DNA of 54,962 bases from Myxacorys californica WJT36-NPBG1 (GTDB lineage: Bacteria; Cyanobacteriota; Cyanobacteriia; Leptolyngbyales; Leptolyngbyaceae): NCBI GenBank assembly GCA_019359315.1, contig JAHHHO010000037.1, positions 1 to 54,962 on the forward strand, given 5' to 3'. The position numbers were made by a program, and so were the translations under genes. Position 1 is the first letter of the stretch. Every line of letters begins with the position of its first letter. Of the stretch, positions 9,603 through 18,962 are shown piece after piece. The notes under the pieces were generated by a model. That model saw only the letters and a program-made list of their open reading frames with translations, had not been told where the DNA came from and did no database searches.

Positions 9603-11345
9603 CTAATTATTATTTTCGGGACTGATAGAAAATTCTCCTGGTTTGCCCCAAATAATCCGTTCCTGCTTGTAAATTACGGTTCCTGGCTTCGCGCCTTTTG
9701 GTTTGTAAACGTTTTTAGGTTCGGTATAGGTGACCGGAACCTGCTCACTTTGACGGGCACGGCTGTGATAGGCGGCAGCGTTAGCAGCAAACTGGAGATC
9801 TTTTTCGTCTGCGATCGCGCCTGGTTCTAGTCTCAGTAAGACGTGGCTTCCTGGAATCTCTTGCGTGTGAAACCATAGGTCATATTCATTAGCAGTACGA
9901 AAGGTCAGTAGATCATTTTGGCGGTTGTTTCGACCAACGAGTAGCTCAAATCCGTTTGGCGAGGTGAATTTATAGGGCTGACTGGCTTCGTCGTCTTTGG
10001 TTGGAGGCTTTTGATACTCCGAGCCTTCAAGGTAGCGTTGTTGCACTAATTCATCGCGGATTTCTTCGAGCGCGTCTAGATCTTCTGGAGTTTGGTAATT
10101 GTCGAATTGAGCCAGCGCCGCTTCAACTTGTTCAAGATAATTAATTTCGCTTTGCACCTCTGCTAACAAAGGCTCGATCGCCGCGCGGGTGCGCTTCAGC
10201 TTTTGATGTTTTTTATAAAGGGATTGAGCGTTGACAACCGCGTTTTTTTCGGGGTCAAGCGAAATCGTCACAGGCTGACCTGTTGAAAAATCGGCAAGCG
10301 CGATCGCCTTCATCCCTGGTTCCCACGCTTGTAGGTTTGCCATCAATAAATCGGCTTGTTCTCGCGAACGATCGGCTTGATCTGACTGATCCAACCGACC
10401 GCTGAAGGTATCTGCTTTCTGGTAAAGCTTGCCCAAAACACTGTTTAGTTTTTGAGCGATTTGATGGTGTAACTGTTTAAAGTCTTGTTCATTCAGCTGA
10501 TCACGGTAATAAACCTGAATCACTTCCTGCACACTGCTAGCAGGTTTTGTCATGCTCCAACCCATGACCGTGTAACCCGAATCCGTCCATCCGGGTTGAA
10601 ATTGCCTATTCTCCAACGTTTTTAGCCAAGTTTGCCAACGCTCAAACAGCCGTTGCCAGTCGCTTTCTGAAAGATTTTTGCTAGATTGATTTGGATCAAG
10701 CCCTGCGGCTTGCACCATCGATCGCACCAGTGCAGAACTTAATCCTCGATAGTTTTTAATCAGATCGAGTCGAAGTTCTCCAGGAACAAGACTAATCCTC
10801 TCTCTCCAACGGTCTTGAGATTCTTCTAACGTTGGTGTTGCATCCGTTAGCGAAGGCGGCAATTCGTAAGGCTGACCCGTTTGAATTGGGCGAACGCTGG
10901 ATTGGTTGGAACTCACTTGGTGAGCCGCCGTCACAATTTGATTCTCTTTGTTTGCCAAAATTGCATTGCTATATCTGCCCATGACTTCTACATAGAGATG
11001 CCAAAGCACGGGATCACCCGGACGACGGGCGAATTGCAGATCCAACGCCCGTTCCCAAGGAGCGACAGGCTCAATGGCAACAAGGGCTAGATTGCCAACC
11101 TGATGGCGGACTTGCTGGCTAAACGTGAAGGTATCGGGACTACGAGGCGGCGGATCACCCATGTGCAACCGTGCGGCTTGAGGATGCCAAGAAATCGTCA
11201 GCCAACCACGCTTTTGAATCGTACGGAGGGCAAGACAAAGGGTAAAGCGATCGCGCTGATACACCTGTTCGAGCCGTGCTGGCAGCCAAGCCGTTCGGAG
11301 TTCCCAACAGACTGCATTTAAAGTGGTGAAATCTACTGGCTGCAA
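9603..11345 (-). CDS. rqcH: NFACT-family ribosome quality-control protein (RqcH/Rqc2 homologue)
   Basis: The 580-residue protein should bind stalled large ribosomal subunits and recruit tRNA-Ala to add C-terminal alanine tails. It begins with the NFACT-N domain (MQPVDFTTLNAVCWELR), has central helix-hairpin-helix and coiled-coil regions (about 290-450, including TRAAIEPLLAEVQSEINYLE), and ends with the NFACT-R domain, FTSPNGFELLVGRNNRQND and LWFHTQEIPGSHVLLR. Length and layout match cyanobacterial members, often labelled fibronectin-binding proteins. It is divergent from remA-gmk. Assignment is firm; alanine tailing is by homology. Confidence 0.9.
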   Translation of the reverse strand: MQPVDFTTLNAVCWELRTAWLPARLEQVYQRDRFTLCLALRTIQKRGWLTISWHPQAARLHMGDPPPRSPDTFTFSQQVRHQVGNLALVAIEPVAPWERALDLQFARRPGDPVLWHLYVEVMGRYSNAILANKENQIVTAAHQVSSNQSSVRPIQTGQPYELPPSLTDATPTLEESQDRWRERISLVPGELRLDLIKNYRGLSSALVRSMVQAAGLDPNQSSKNLSESDWQRLFERWQTWLKTLENRQFQPGWTDSGYTVMGWSMTKPASSVQEVIQVYYRDQLNEQDFKQLHHQIAQKLNSVLGKLYQKADTFSGRLDQSDQADRSREQADLLMANLQAWEPGMKAIALADFSTGQPVTISLDPEKNAVVNAQSLYKKHQKLKRTRAAIEPLLAEVQSEINYLEQVEAALAQFDNYQTPEDLDALEEIRDELVQQRYLEGSEYQKPPTKDDEASQPYKFTSPNGFELLVGRNNRQNDLLTFRTANEYDLWFHTQEIPGSHVLLRLEPGAIADEKDLQFAANAAAYHSRARQSEQVPVTYTEPKNVYKPKGAKPGTVIYKQERIIWGKPGEFSISPENNN

Positions 11346-11467
11346 AGCGATGCGCTCCCTGTTCTCAATGTCTTATCTTCAGCGATTGGACGGTGTGAGA
11401 CCTAATTTTTCAGATAGGATGAAAAACAATTCCTCTCGCCAGTCCTGCTTAAACGAGCAGGGAACGT

Positions 11468-11734
11468 ATGACGGATATCAAACTCATTAACATCGGGTTC
11501 GGAAATATCATTTCTGCAAACCGAGTGATTGCGATCGTTAGTCCCGAATCAGCCCCCATCAAGCGTATCATCACCGACGCGCGAGAAGCAGAAAAGCTAA
11601 TCGACGCTACCTACGGACGTCGCACCCGTGCCGTAATTGTGATGGATTCTGGTCATATCGTATTATCCGCTATCCAACCAGAGACCGTTGCCAACCGCTT
11701 CCTTTTCAACAAAGATGGAACTGGAGACGAATAA
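11468..11734 (+). CDS. remA: RemA-like regulatory protein (DUF370)
   Basis: This 88-residue protein carries the conserved N-terminus [19 protein letters not shown] and then [15 protein letters not shown] and [20 protein letters not shown]. It belongs to the family of Bacillus RemA, a DNA-binding activator of matrix genes that forms ring oligomers. The gene sits 117 bases before gmk on the same strand; the remA-gmk pair is widely conserved. The cyanobacterial role is not established. A start ATG at 11468 follows GCAGGGAACGT, a weak ribosome site. Confidence 0.9.
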   Translation: MTDIKLINIGFGNIISANRVIAIVSPESAPIKRIITDAREAEKLIDATYGRRTRAVIVMDSGHIVLSAIQPETVANRFLFNKDGTGDE

Positions 11735-11851
11735 TTCAAATTCTCCTCATCCCTCATCCCTCTTTAAGAAGCCTTGCTTCAGGCATCGCTCCTACAAGCT
11801 ATACTCACATAATCAGCATCGGAACACTAGCGCAAACCATCGAATAGACAC

Positions 11852-12421
11852 ATGAGCAAGGGTAGACTGATTGTTTTGACAGGACCTAGCGGAGTTGGGA
11901 AGGGAACCTTGCTAAGCTCTTTGCTTCATCGCCATCCAGAGCTTTCTCTCTCAACCTCAATGACTACCCGTAAGCCTCGCCCTACGGAGATTGATGGTAA
12001 AAACTATTACTTTGTCAACCGCCCAGAGTTCGAGCGTAAAGTAGCACAAGGTGAACTTTTAGAGTGGGCAGAGTTTGCTGAAAATCTGTACGGGACGCCT
12101 CGTAAACCGGTTGAGGCGATGATTCAAAGCGGAAAATGGGTGATTCTAGAAATTGAGTTAGAAGGGGCGCGTCAGATTCGTAAATCGTTTCCAAGTGCGC
12201 TCCGCATCTTCATCGCACCGCCCTCAATGGATGAGCTAGAAAGTCGAATTCGAGGACGCGCACAAGATTCTGAAGATGCGATCGCTCGTCGCCTGCTTCG
12301 CGCACGATCAGAAGTGAACGCCGCGAAAGAATTTGATATTCAAATTGTCAACGACGATTTTGAGAAAGCCCTGAGCCAAATTGAAAAGGCGTTGTTTGAA
12401 ACAGTTCCAGCAATGTGTTGA
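11852..12421 (+). CDS. gmk: Guanylate kinase
   Basis: The enzyme phosphorylates GMP to GDP with ATP. The 189-residue protein has the P-loop GPSGVGKGT at residues 11-19, the GMP-binding block [19 protein letters not shown], and the lid arginines RRLLRARSE near 145. Length is in the usual 185-210 range. It is downstream of remA and ends before a strong 21-bp hairpin shared with convergent psaL. Confidence 0.95.
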   Translation: MSKGRLIVLTGPSGVGKGTLLSSLLHRHPELSLSTSMTTRKPRPTEIDGKNYYFVNRPEFERKVAQGELLEWAEFAENLYGTPRKPVEAMIQSGKWVILEIELEGARQIRKSFPSALRIFIAPPSMDELESRIRGRAQDSEDAIARRLLRARSEVNAAKEFDIQIVNDDFEKALSQIEKALFETVPAMC

Positions 12422-12516
12422 TCGAATCTGTTCATCAGCTGCTCAAATCTGTTCATCAACCATGTTGCTTGATGGTGGCGTTTCTTACGCTAAATCTCTA
12501 GCCTGCATTTTAAGCT

Positions 12517-12561
12517 GATAGCCATTAAGGGGAAGACTTGGTCTTTCCCTTAATGGCTATC
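12517..12561. terminator. Bidirectional terminator between gmk and psaL
   Basis: A 21-bp stem (12517-12537 with 12541-12561, one G-T pair) closes on a 3-base loop. It lies between the convergent stops of gmk and psaL. There is no long U run on either side, so it may act by stem strength or protect the 3' end. Confidence 0.75.
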
Positions 12562-12593
12562 GGACTCAATTTAAAGCGGTTAGGGAAGATTCT

Positions 12594-13118
12594 CTACAGT
12601 CCAGAGAAGAGACTCTTCAGTAGCGCAATGTTATTGAGGACGAAAAAGGCAATGACTGCACCACCAATCCCGCCAATTAAAAATCCCGATCCATAATCGT
12701 TCCAGCCATCAGCACTTCTAAACGAGTCAGGAGGATTTGGAGTTGTGAGTGTCGAAGTTGGCTGAGGCGGATTGCTGTAAGCGTAGGCAGAAATTGCGAT
12801 CGTTGAGATGATGATCAAACCGATCGTTGAGATTAGACCCGCAACGTTAGCGACATCTGTATCCCGCAGCGGCCCCAACTTGGCGAACGGCCCAATTAAC
12901 CAGTAGCCATGTGCCATTCCAACTTCGAGACCTCGGCGTGAGGGAGAAAGCCCTCTACGATAGGCAGGCAGACCATTAATGTAACTTTTTACCAAAGGCG
13001 ACGAATTGATTGGCGTGGCGAGATTGCCGTTAGTCACGTCGAAGGCAGGAAAGACAACCTCGTTATTACGAGGATCGTCTGGGCGCTGGGTATCTTCAGG
13101 ATGCTTAAGGATTTGCAT
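12594..13118 (-). CDS. psaL: Photosystem I reaction centre subunit XI
   Basis: PsaL is the thylakoid membrane subunit that binds chlorophyll and holds photosystem I trimers or tetramers together. The 174-residue protein shows NEVVFPAFD, NSSPLVKSYINGLPAYR, the strongly conserved RRGLEVGMAHGYWLIGPF and KLGPLRDTDVANVAGL, and a last membrane segment ASGFL-type motif (GSGFLIGGIGGAVIAFFVL). Three membrane spans are expected. No psaI gene is adjacent. Its upstream region contains a tandem pair of 17-base direct repeats at 13230-13267. Confidence 0.96.
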   Translation of the reverse strand: MQILKHPEDTQRPDDPRNNEVVFPAFDVTNGNLATPINSSPLVKSYINGLPAYRRGLSPSRRGLEVGMAHGYWLIGPFAKLGPLRDTDVANVAGLISTIGLIIISTIAISAYAYSNPPQPTSTLTTPNPPDSFRSADGWNDYGSGFLIGGIGGAVIAFFVLNNIALLKSLFSGL

Positions 13119-13229
13119 AAGGAATATTGCCCTTTGTTGTGTCGGATATGCTGAAGCAATTTTAAGAGTCGCCTCTTAATGCAACATCATTCTACAGATA
13201 CAAGATTTTGCTTTCTCGCAAGTTTTTCT

Positions 13230-13267
13230 TTTGTAAACTCTTCTGCTCAATTTGTAAACTCTTCTGC
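13230..13267. promoter_or_regulatory. Direct repeat pair upstream of psaL
   Basis: The 17-base sequence TTTGTAAACTCTTCTGC occurs at 13230-13246 and again at 13251-13267, a 21-base period. It is 110-150 bases before the psaL start. On the psaL strand each copy contains GTTTACAAA, loosely like half of an HLR1 (RpaB) site. A light-responsive regulator is possible but the two-base HLR1 spacing is not met. Confidence 0.45.
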
Positions 13268-13380
13268 CTAAGAGGTCGCCGAAAAGTCATACTGATTACA
13301 GTCTTTGAAGATTCAATTGCATATTATTTAACAAGTTCAGAAAAGTCTTATAAACATTTAAGATTTCTCACATTTGCGGG

Positions 13381-13755
13381 TTGGTTTCAGAAATAGCTCG
13401 TATCGTGTGGGAAGACAAATCTAGATTACTTTTATCCTTTCCGCTAGGACTGCTTATGCCTTATAGCCTCACTTCTAGCTACGTGCGATCGCTCCTTTTG
13501 ACCCTGATTGTCAGCTTTTTGGCTCCGGTATTATTGCTTGGCAGCACGCTCGCGTTCATCCTGATGCTGGGCTTTTGTCCGCTGTTCAGTGGCACTAGCC
13601 AAACGCTTTCTGCCCTTTTTCTCTCCTTCCTTGCCACTTTTGGGACAGGCAATGCGTGGGAAGGCATTCTAGTCATCGGTTGTGCATGCGCGGTGGTTGG
13701 TGGATTGTTCGACACCTACACCTTCTACCGAAACGATAGTTTGAAAAGACTCTAA
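13381..13755 (+). CDS. Hypothetical small membrane protein
   Basis: I do not recognise this protein of up to 124 residues. It is very hydrophobic, with two or three membrane spans: about 40-68 (LLLTLIVSFLAPVLLLGSTLAFILM) and 75-110 (TLSALFLSFLATFGTG, GILVIGCACAVVGG). The listed start is TTG; GTG 13405 and ATG 13456 are in frame. It lies between divergent psaL and the M16 peptidase pair. Coding use (HIP1 sites in frame, conserved-looking hydrophobic pattern) supports a real gene. No function inferred. Confidence 0.5.
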   Translation: MVSEIARIVWEDKSRLLLSFPLGLLMPYSLTSSYVRSLLLTLIVSFLAPVLLLGSTLAFILMLGFCPLFSGTSQTLSALFLSFLATFGTGNAWEGILVIGCACAVVGGLFDTYTFYRNDSLKRL

Positions 13756-13939
13756 ACCTTAGACACCATACAGGTTGAAAAGACAAAAAATCTCAAACAA
13801 TAAATCTCAAAAAATTGCAAGGTTAAGAAAACTATAGTCTTAACATTGCGTTACGAACAATTAGTCAATTTAAACGGAAACAACACGATCTTTCAAAAAG
13901 TCCCTATTCTAGAAAACGTGCCAATTTTAGGTTGCGGCT

Positions 13940-15625
13940 ATGGATGAGTTTTCTAGAAAGGTGTTCTGTTTCTGGCGATCCTTAGGGGTGCAGAACAAAT
14001 TGCATTTGCAGCGTGTAAGTCGCAGCGCGATTCGTTTTGCGAAGCTCCAGGCGGTTCCTTCGGAGTTGCGCTCTGCGCTAATCGTCAGCATCTTAATTTT
14101 AGTTCTGAGTTGGGGCAGCTTTTCCGCTCCTGCATTAGCTCAACGGCAGCCTTCAACGCCGATAAAGCCGACCCAACCCACGACGAACCCAACTCAGCCT
14201 GCAAAGTCAATTCAGCCGTACCTCGATCGCGTTGTAAAAGAGGTCACAGAATTCAAACTAGATAACGGCATGAACTTTATCGTGCTAGAACGACACCAAG
14301 CTCCAGTGGTGTCGTTTTTAACGTATGCAGATGTAGGCGGCGCGGATGAACCAGAGGGTCAAACGGGCGTCGCACACTATCTAGAACATCTCGCCTTCAA
14401 AGGGACAACCCGAATCGGAACCACAAACTATCGAGCCGAAGCGCCGTTGCTCGACCGGCTCGATCAACTTTCACAGCAAATTCAGACTACAACCAATAAA
14501 GCAGACGTTAGTAGACTTCAGAAGGAATTTGAGCGAGTGGAAGCAGAAGCGCTCAAACTCAGTAAACAGAACGATTTTGGACGGATTGTAGAACAGGCAG
14601 GCGGTGTCGGACTCAATGCCAATACCTCAACCGATGCAACTCGCTATTTCTACAGTTTTCCGTCTAACAAACTGGAGCTATGGATGTCGCTAGAATCAGA
14701 GCGATTTCTAGATCCGGTGTTTCGAGAGTTTTATAAAGAGAAATCGGTAATTTTGGAAGAACGTCGCCTCAGAACCGAGAATTCTCCGATCGGACAAATG
14801 ATTGAAGCCTTTGTAGGCAAGGCGTTTGAAGTTCATCCCTATCGACGCCCAGTGATTGGCTCAACAAAAGATATTAGGGGGCTGACCCGACAAGACGTTC
14901 GGAAGTTTTTTGATACGTATTATGCGCCGAATCAATTAACGATGGCGATCGTAGGTGATGTGAATGCGAACGACGTGAAGCGCCTGGCTCAAACCTACTT
15001 TGGGCGCTTTAAAGCGAAACCTGCCCCACCTAAAGTGACAGCCGTAGAGCCAGCTCAAACTCAAACGAAAGAGATCAATCTAACGTTAGAGTCGCAGCCT
15101 TGGTATCTTGAAGGTTATCACCGGCCAGCATTGAATCATCCCGATAATGCGATTTATGAGGCGATCGCAAGCATTCTCAGTGACGGACGCACCTCAAGGC
15201 TGTATCGATCGCTCGTAGAAGACAAGAAGATTTCTCTAGCGGCACAAGGAATTAACGGCTTTCCAGGAAACAAGTTTCCTAATCTAATGTTGTTCTATGC
15301 GCTGACGGCTCCGGGACGATCGCTTGATGATCTAGCTCAAGCGTTGAGAACAGAAATCGAGCGGATGAAAACAGAGCCAGTCTCGACACTAGAACTCGAT
15401 CGCGTCAAAACTCAGGCACGCGCGGGACTGTTGCGATCGCTCGATTCCAATGAGGGAATGGCGCAACTGCTGGTTGAATATGACGTGAAAACTGGGGATT
15501 GGCGGAATTTGTTTAAGCAATTGGATGCGATCGCGGCCATTACACCCGCAGATATTCAACGGGTTGCTAAGGCAACGTTTACGCCAGAAAATCGCACGAT
15601 TGGGCGAATTCTGCCGAAGTCATAA
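13940..15625 (+). CDS. M16-family zinc metallopeptidase, catalytic member
   Basis: The 561-residue exported peptidase belongs to the insulinase/PqqL group. The zinc motif HYLEH is at about residue 148 (GVAHYLEHLAFKGT), and the downstream glutamate is in LEERRLRTEN. A hydrophobic export segment ending in ALAQ is at 50-68, preceded by an unusually long N-terminal stretch of about 50 residues. That stretch contains a copy of a dispersed repeat (14051-14084, giving AVPSELRSALIV). The next gene encodes a paralogue without HXXEH, so the two probably form a heterodimer in which only this subunit cleaves peptides. Confidence 0.88.
   Translation: MDEFSRKVFCFWRSLGVQNKLHLQRVSRSAIRFAKLQAVPSELRSALIVSILILVLSWGSFSAPALAQRQPSTPIKPTQPTTNPTQPAKSIQPYLDRVVKEVTEFKLDNGMNFIVLERHQAPVVSFLTYADVGGADEPEGQTGVAHYLEHLAFKGTTRIGTTNYRAEAPLLDRLDQLSQQIQTTTNKADVSRLQKEFERVEAEALKLSKQNDFGRIVEQAGGVGLNANTSTDATRYFYSFPSNKLELWMSLESERFLDPVFREFYKEKSVILEERRLRTENSPIGQMIEAFVGKAFEVHPYRRPVIGSTKDIRGLTRQDVRKFFDTYYAPNQLTMAIVGDVNANDVKRLAQTYFGRFKAKPAPPKVTAVEPAQTQTKEINLTLESQPWYLEGYHRPALNHPDNAIYEAIASILSDGRTSRLYRSLVEDKKISLAAQGINGFPGNKFPNLMLFYALTAPGRSLDDLAQALRTEIERMKTEPVSTLELDRVKTQARAGLLRSLDSNEGMAQLLVEYDVKTGDWRNLFKQLDAIAAITPADIQRVAKATFTPENRTIGRILPKS
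14051..14084 (+). repeat. Dispersed repeat copy inside the M16 gene
   Basis: Thirty-four bases beginning GCGGTTCCTTCGGAGTTGCG match 21346-21379 at all but one position. The first about 22 bases also resemble a segment in znuA (9054-9075, minus strand). The copy is translated in frame just before the export signal of the M16 peptidase. Such very short mobile repeats are known in filamentous cyanobacteria. Confidence 0.7.
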
Positions 15626-15723
15626 TGCCTGAAATTGGTTGAAATGACCGCCTTGGCAATTTAATACCGCGCTCTAGAGCCTTTCTATTCACTCAACCCC
15701 TTATCCTCAGCGACACCACATTC

Positions 15724-17193
15724 ATGAAACGCCGACTGTTATTGCTTTCCGCTTTTCTAACGTCCCTATTGCTGTTCTTGGGATTCGGACAACCTACTCG
15801 CGCCGAGACTGCTAAACACTACACCGAGTTGAAGTTTCCACCGCCGCCCGAAGTGACGGTTCCCGACTACACGCAGTTTAAGTTAAAAAACGGCATGACC
15901 GTTTACTTGATGGAAGACCATGAACTTCCGCTTGTAAGTGGAACTGCCCTGATTCGCACAGGCGATCGCTTTGAACCAGGGGACAAAGCAGGCTTAGCGT
16001 TGCTAACGGGTTCGGTCATGCGATCGGGCGGGACGCAAACGCACACGCCAGAGCAATTGAACGAGATTTTGGAACAAAACGCGGCTTCCGTTGAAACTGG
16101 AATTTCGATCACGTCGGGGAGCGCCAACTTCAATGCCTTGAGCGAAGATTTGCCGCAAGTCTTCGATCTGTTTGCCGAAGTGCTTCAGCAACCTGTCTTC
16201 GCAGAAGATAAACTCGCCGTTGAAAAAGTGCAGTTGCAGGGCGGAATTTCTAGACGGAACGATAGTCCTGATGCAATTGCCAGTCGTGAATTTGCAAAAC
16301 TGCTCTATGGGGATACGAGTCCTTACGCCAGAACCATTGAATATGCGACCGTAGACAATATTTCTCGCAGCGATCTCGTGAAGTTTTATCAACAGTACTT
16401 CCATCCCAAAAACATTCTGTTGGGAATTGTTGGAGATTTTGATAGTAAACAGATGCGATCGCGGATTGAGTCAAAATTTGCGGCCTGGAACCCTCCTAGT
16501 CAGCCTGTTCCCCCATTGCCATCAGTCAGTCAAGCTAAACAAGGCGGAATTTATTTTGTCCAGCAACCGCAACTGAACCAGAGCTACATTCAAATGGGAC
16601 ACTTGGGCGGACAGTTAAACAGTCCTGACTATGCGGCGCTTTCGGTGATGGAAGATGTGTTGAGTGGCTTTGGCAGGCGCTTGTTTAACGAGGTGCGATC
16701 GCGCCAGGGACTTGCCTATTCTGTATATGCCAGTTGGGATGCAGAATATGATCATCCTGGCATTTTTCTAGCGTCTGGAGAAACGCGATCGGATGCAACG
16801 GTTCCATTCATCTCGTCTGTTATGAAAGAAATTGAGAAAATTCGCACGCAGCCGATTTCTCAAGCTGAATTGGCGTTTGCAAAAGATACTTCGCTCAATT
16901 CGTTTATTTTCAATTTCCGCGATCCGGCGCAAACTCTATCGCGGCTGTTGCGCTATGAGTACTATGGCTATCCGAAAGACTTCATTTTCAAGTATCGAAA
17001 GGATGTTCAAAATGTATCGATCGCGGATGTGCAGCGCGTCGCTCAAAAGCACCTCCAGCCTGACAAAATTGTGACGATTGTGGTCGGCAACCAGAAAGAA
17101 ATTCAGCCACCGCTATCGAGTTTGGGTCAGCAAGTTACGGCGCTTGATATCACCATTCCAGCACCGAAGAAGAAAGTTGGGCAGTCTTCCTAA
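15724..17193 (+). CDS. M16-family peptidase-like protein, non-catalytic partner
   Basis: The 489-residue exported protein (signal segment about 5-27, ending RAET) has the two-domain M16 fold. In place of HXXEH, the equivalent helix reads GLALLTGSVMRSGGT, with no histidines or glutamate, so it cannot bind zinc. The C-terminal block VRSRQGLAYSVYASW keeps the R/Y residues used for substrate binding in M16B proteins. It follows the catalytic member by 98 bases. Role as obligate partner is inferred from known M16B heterodimers. Confidence 0.85.
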   Translation: MKRRLLLLSAFLTSLLLFLGFGQPTRAETAKHYTELKFPPPPEVTVPDYTQFKLKNGMTVYLMEDHELPLVSGTALIRTGDRFEPGDKAGLALLTGSVMRSGGTQTHTPEQLNEILEQNAASVETGISITSGSANFNALSEDLPQVFDLFAEVLQQPVFAEDKLAVEKVQLQGGISRRNDSPDAIASREFAKLLYGDTSPYARTIEYATVDNISRSDLVKFYQQYFHPKNILLGIVGDFDSKQMRSRIESKFAAWNPPSQPVPPLPSVSQAKQGGIYFVQQPQLNQSYIQMGHLGGQLNSPDYAALSVMEDVLSGFGRRLFNEVRSRQGLAYSVYASWDAEYDHPGIFLASGETRSDATVPFISSVMKEIEKIRTQPISQAELAFAKDTSLNSFIFNFRDPAQTLSRLLRYEYYGYPKDFIFKYRKDVQNVSIADVQRVAQKHLQPDKIVTIVVGNQKEIQPPLSSLGQQVTALDITIPAPKKKVGQSS

Positions 17194-17269
17194 AATGGTT
17201 GGCTGCGATGGGGGAATGTAGGTGTATGCTTGAGTCGCTCGATTTGCTCTAAGTCTCGGCTTCCGACCC

Positions 17270-17334
17270 TTAGGGGCAAGCCCCCAAACCCCCATTGGGG
17301 GACGATTGCCTCCCCCAAATCCCCTGCAAACGAA
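17270..17334. repeat. GC-rich intergenic repeat
   Basis: The stretch contains CCCCCAAACCCCCATTGGGGG and then CCTCCCCCAAATCCCC, forming a short hairpin at 17289-17301. Sequences of this kind are scattered between genes in many cyanobacteria. Nothing else in 17194-17444 is recognisable. Confidence 0.4.
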
Positions 17335-17444
17335 ATCTGGGTTGGCGATTCGAGATCCGGGTAAATCTAGTCGTATCTGCCAGTCTTAAGTTTCAAGGTT
17401 TTATTGATCTGTTAGTTTAGTTTCTTGTCTCATCCCTCATCATT

Positions 17445-18962
17445 ATGCAAAATCCATCAGCGCCGCCCAAACCGTTTTTTCAACCGCTCGATCGGGCGGC
17501 GCTTGGGTTGATGGTCATCTTAGCGCTCTTGATCGGGGTTCTCTTGTTTAACGGCGATCGCAGCGCTCCCCGCGTCCGTGATTTCAGTTGGCAAGACAAA
17601 CAGATCGGCTCAAATGACAATGCGTTTGTGCTGACCTTTAGCCGACCTATGGATCACGCCAGCGTTGAGCAAAATCTTCGCATCACTCCCCCGTTGCCCG
17701 GAAAGCTCAGTTGGGCAGGGCGACGACTCGCATATACGTTAAATCAATCGGCTCCTTATGGAACCAACTATCAACTTTCCCTGCAAGATGCCCGCGATCG
17801 CTTCACCTCAGATGGGGGAAGTCGCGCTACGCTTCAATCGTTTACGGGCAACTTTCGCACCCGCGATCGCGTGTTTGCCTACCTAGGAGTGGATGGAGAT
17901 GAGGCAGGACGTCTGATTCTTTATAACTTGACTCGCCAAGACAAAAAAGTCCTAACACCGCCCAATCTCACGGTAATGGACTTTAAGCCCTACCCCAATA
18001 GCGATCGGATTCTGTTCTCGGCAGTTGAGAAGACGAATCAGCCTGAAAGCTTGGTGGAGCAACAGATTTATACCGTCACAACAGGACTGCAAATCAACGC
18101 ACCCCAGCCCCTCGGCGAAGAGCAAAATTTTCAGTTATTCAAAGCTGATGCACCCCCTAGTCCAGCGGGACAAGTCAATCAGATTCTCGACAATCGAGAA
18201 TATCAAAACCTCAAGTTTGATCTCTCTGCCAACGGTCACGTGATCGTGATTCAGCGCATCAGCCGCACCGATCCGAACGATTCGGGTCCCTGGGTAATTC
18301 GAGGTAACGGCAAGCCCGAAGCGCTCAATAATAAGCAGCCCGGCGGCGACTTTCTGATCACTCCTGACAGTGATTCTCTTGCGATCGCGCAAGGTCAAGG
18401 ACTGGCTATTCTACCGCTGCAACCACAAGCTGACCCCCTCGATTTTCTACCCAAATTTGGCACTGTCCTTAGTTTCTCGAACGATGGAACTACCGCGGCC
18501 ATGGTGAAATTTAACAATGACTACACCCGCTCTCTGTTTCTGGTAAACAACCAAAGCGGGTCAAAGGAAATCTTCAAAACCACAGGCTCGATTGAGGCGG
18601 CTCAGTTCGATCCAACCAAGCAAATTCTCTACTGTCTGCTGACCAATCTAATTCCTGGGAAGACCTACCAAGAGCAGCCCTATCTTGCTGCAATCGATCT
18701 TAAAGCCGCCCAAAAAGGGGAGAAACCAGAGCAAACCTTGCATCCCCTAGTTTTACTGCCCAACCAGCGCGACATTCAAATGACCCTTGCCCCCGATGGC
18801 TCGTCGTTGTTATTTGATCAAACTCAAGCCTCAGCAGGAGCTTCAGGTAGCACGGCAGCAACAAGTCGGCTTTGGCTGCTACCGCTTTCTAGCGATTTCA
18901 ATGCCAAACTTCAACCCGAAACCTTACCATTTGCGGGATTTCATCCCCGTTGGCTACCGTGA
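17445..18962 (+). CDS. Membrane-anchored Ig-like / beta-propeller protein
   Basis: The 505-residue protein has one membrane segment near its start (LGLMVILALLIGVLLF, about 20-35), so most of it should lie outside the cytoplasm. Residues about 62-120 (AFVLTFSRPMDHASVEQNL, ITPPLPGKLSW, LNQSAPYGTNYQLSL) look like the bacterial SbsA-type Ig domain. The remaining residues show repeated short strands with WD40/PD40-like blocks, such as LILYNLTRQDKKVL, FSNDGTTAAMVKF and LAPDGSSLLFDQ. Substrate or partner unknown. It is separated from the M16 genes by 250 bases and may be independent. Confidence 0.65.
   Translation: MQNPSAPPKPFFQPLDRAALGLMVILALLIGVLLFNGDRSAPRVRDFSWQDKQIGSNDNAFVLTFSRPMDHASVEQNLRITPPLPGKLSWAGRRLAYTLNQSAPYGTNYQLSLQDARDRFTSDGGSRATLQSFTGNFRTRDRVFAYLGVDGDEAGRLILYNLTRQDKKVLTPPNLTVMDFKPYPNSDRILFSAVEKTNQPESLVEQQIYTVTTGLQINAPQPLGEEQNFQLFKADAPPSPAGQVNQILDNREYQNLKFDLSANGHVIVIQRISRTDPNDSGPWVIRGNGKPEALNNKQPGGDFLITPDSDSLAIAQGQGLAILPLQPQADPLDFLPKFGTVLSFSNDGTTAAMVKFNNDYTRSLFLVNNQSGSKEIFKTTGSIEAAQFDPTKQILYCLLTNLIPGKTYQEQPYLAAIDLKAAQKGEKPEQTLHPLVLLPNQRDIQMTLAPDGSSLLFDQTQASAGASGSTAATSRLWLLPLSSDFNAKLQPETLPFAGFHPRWLP

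Noticed and set aside
13208-13396. 62-codon frame upstream of the small membrane protein
   Set aside because: It lies over the direct repeats of the psaL promoter region and has no coding character.
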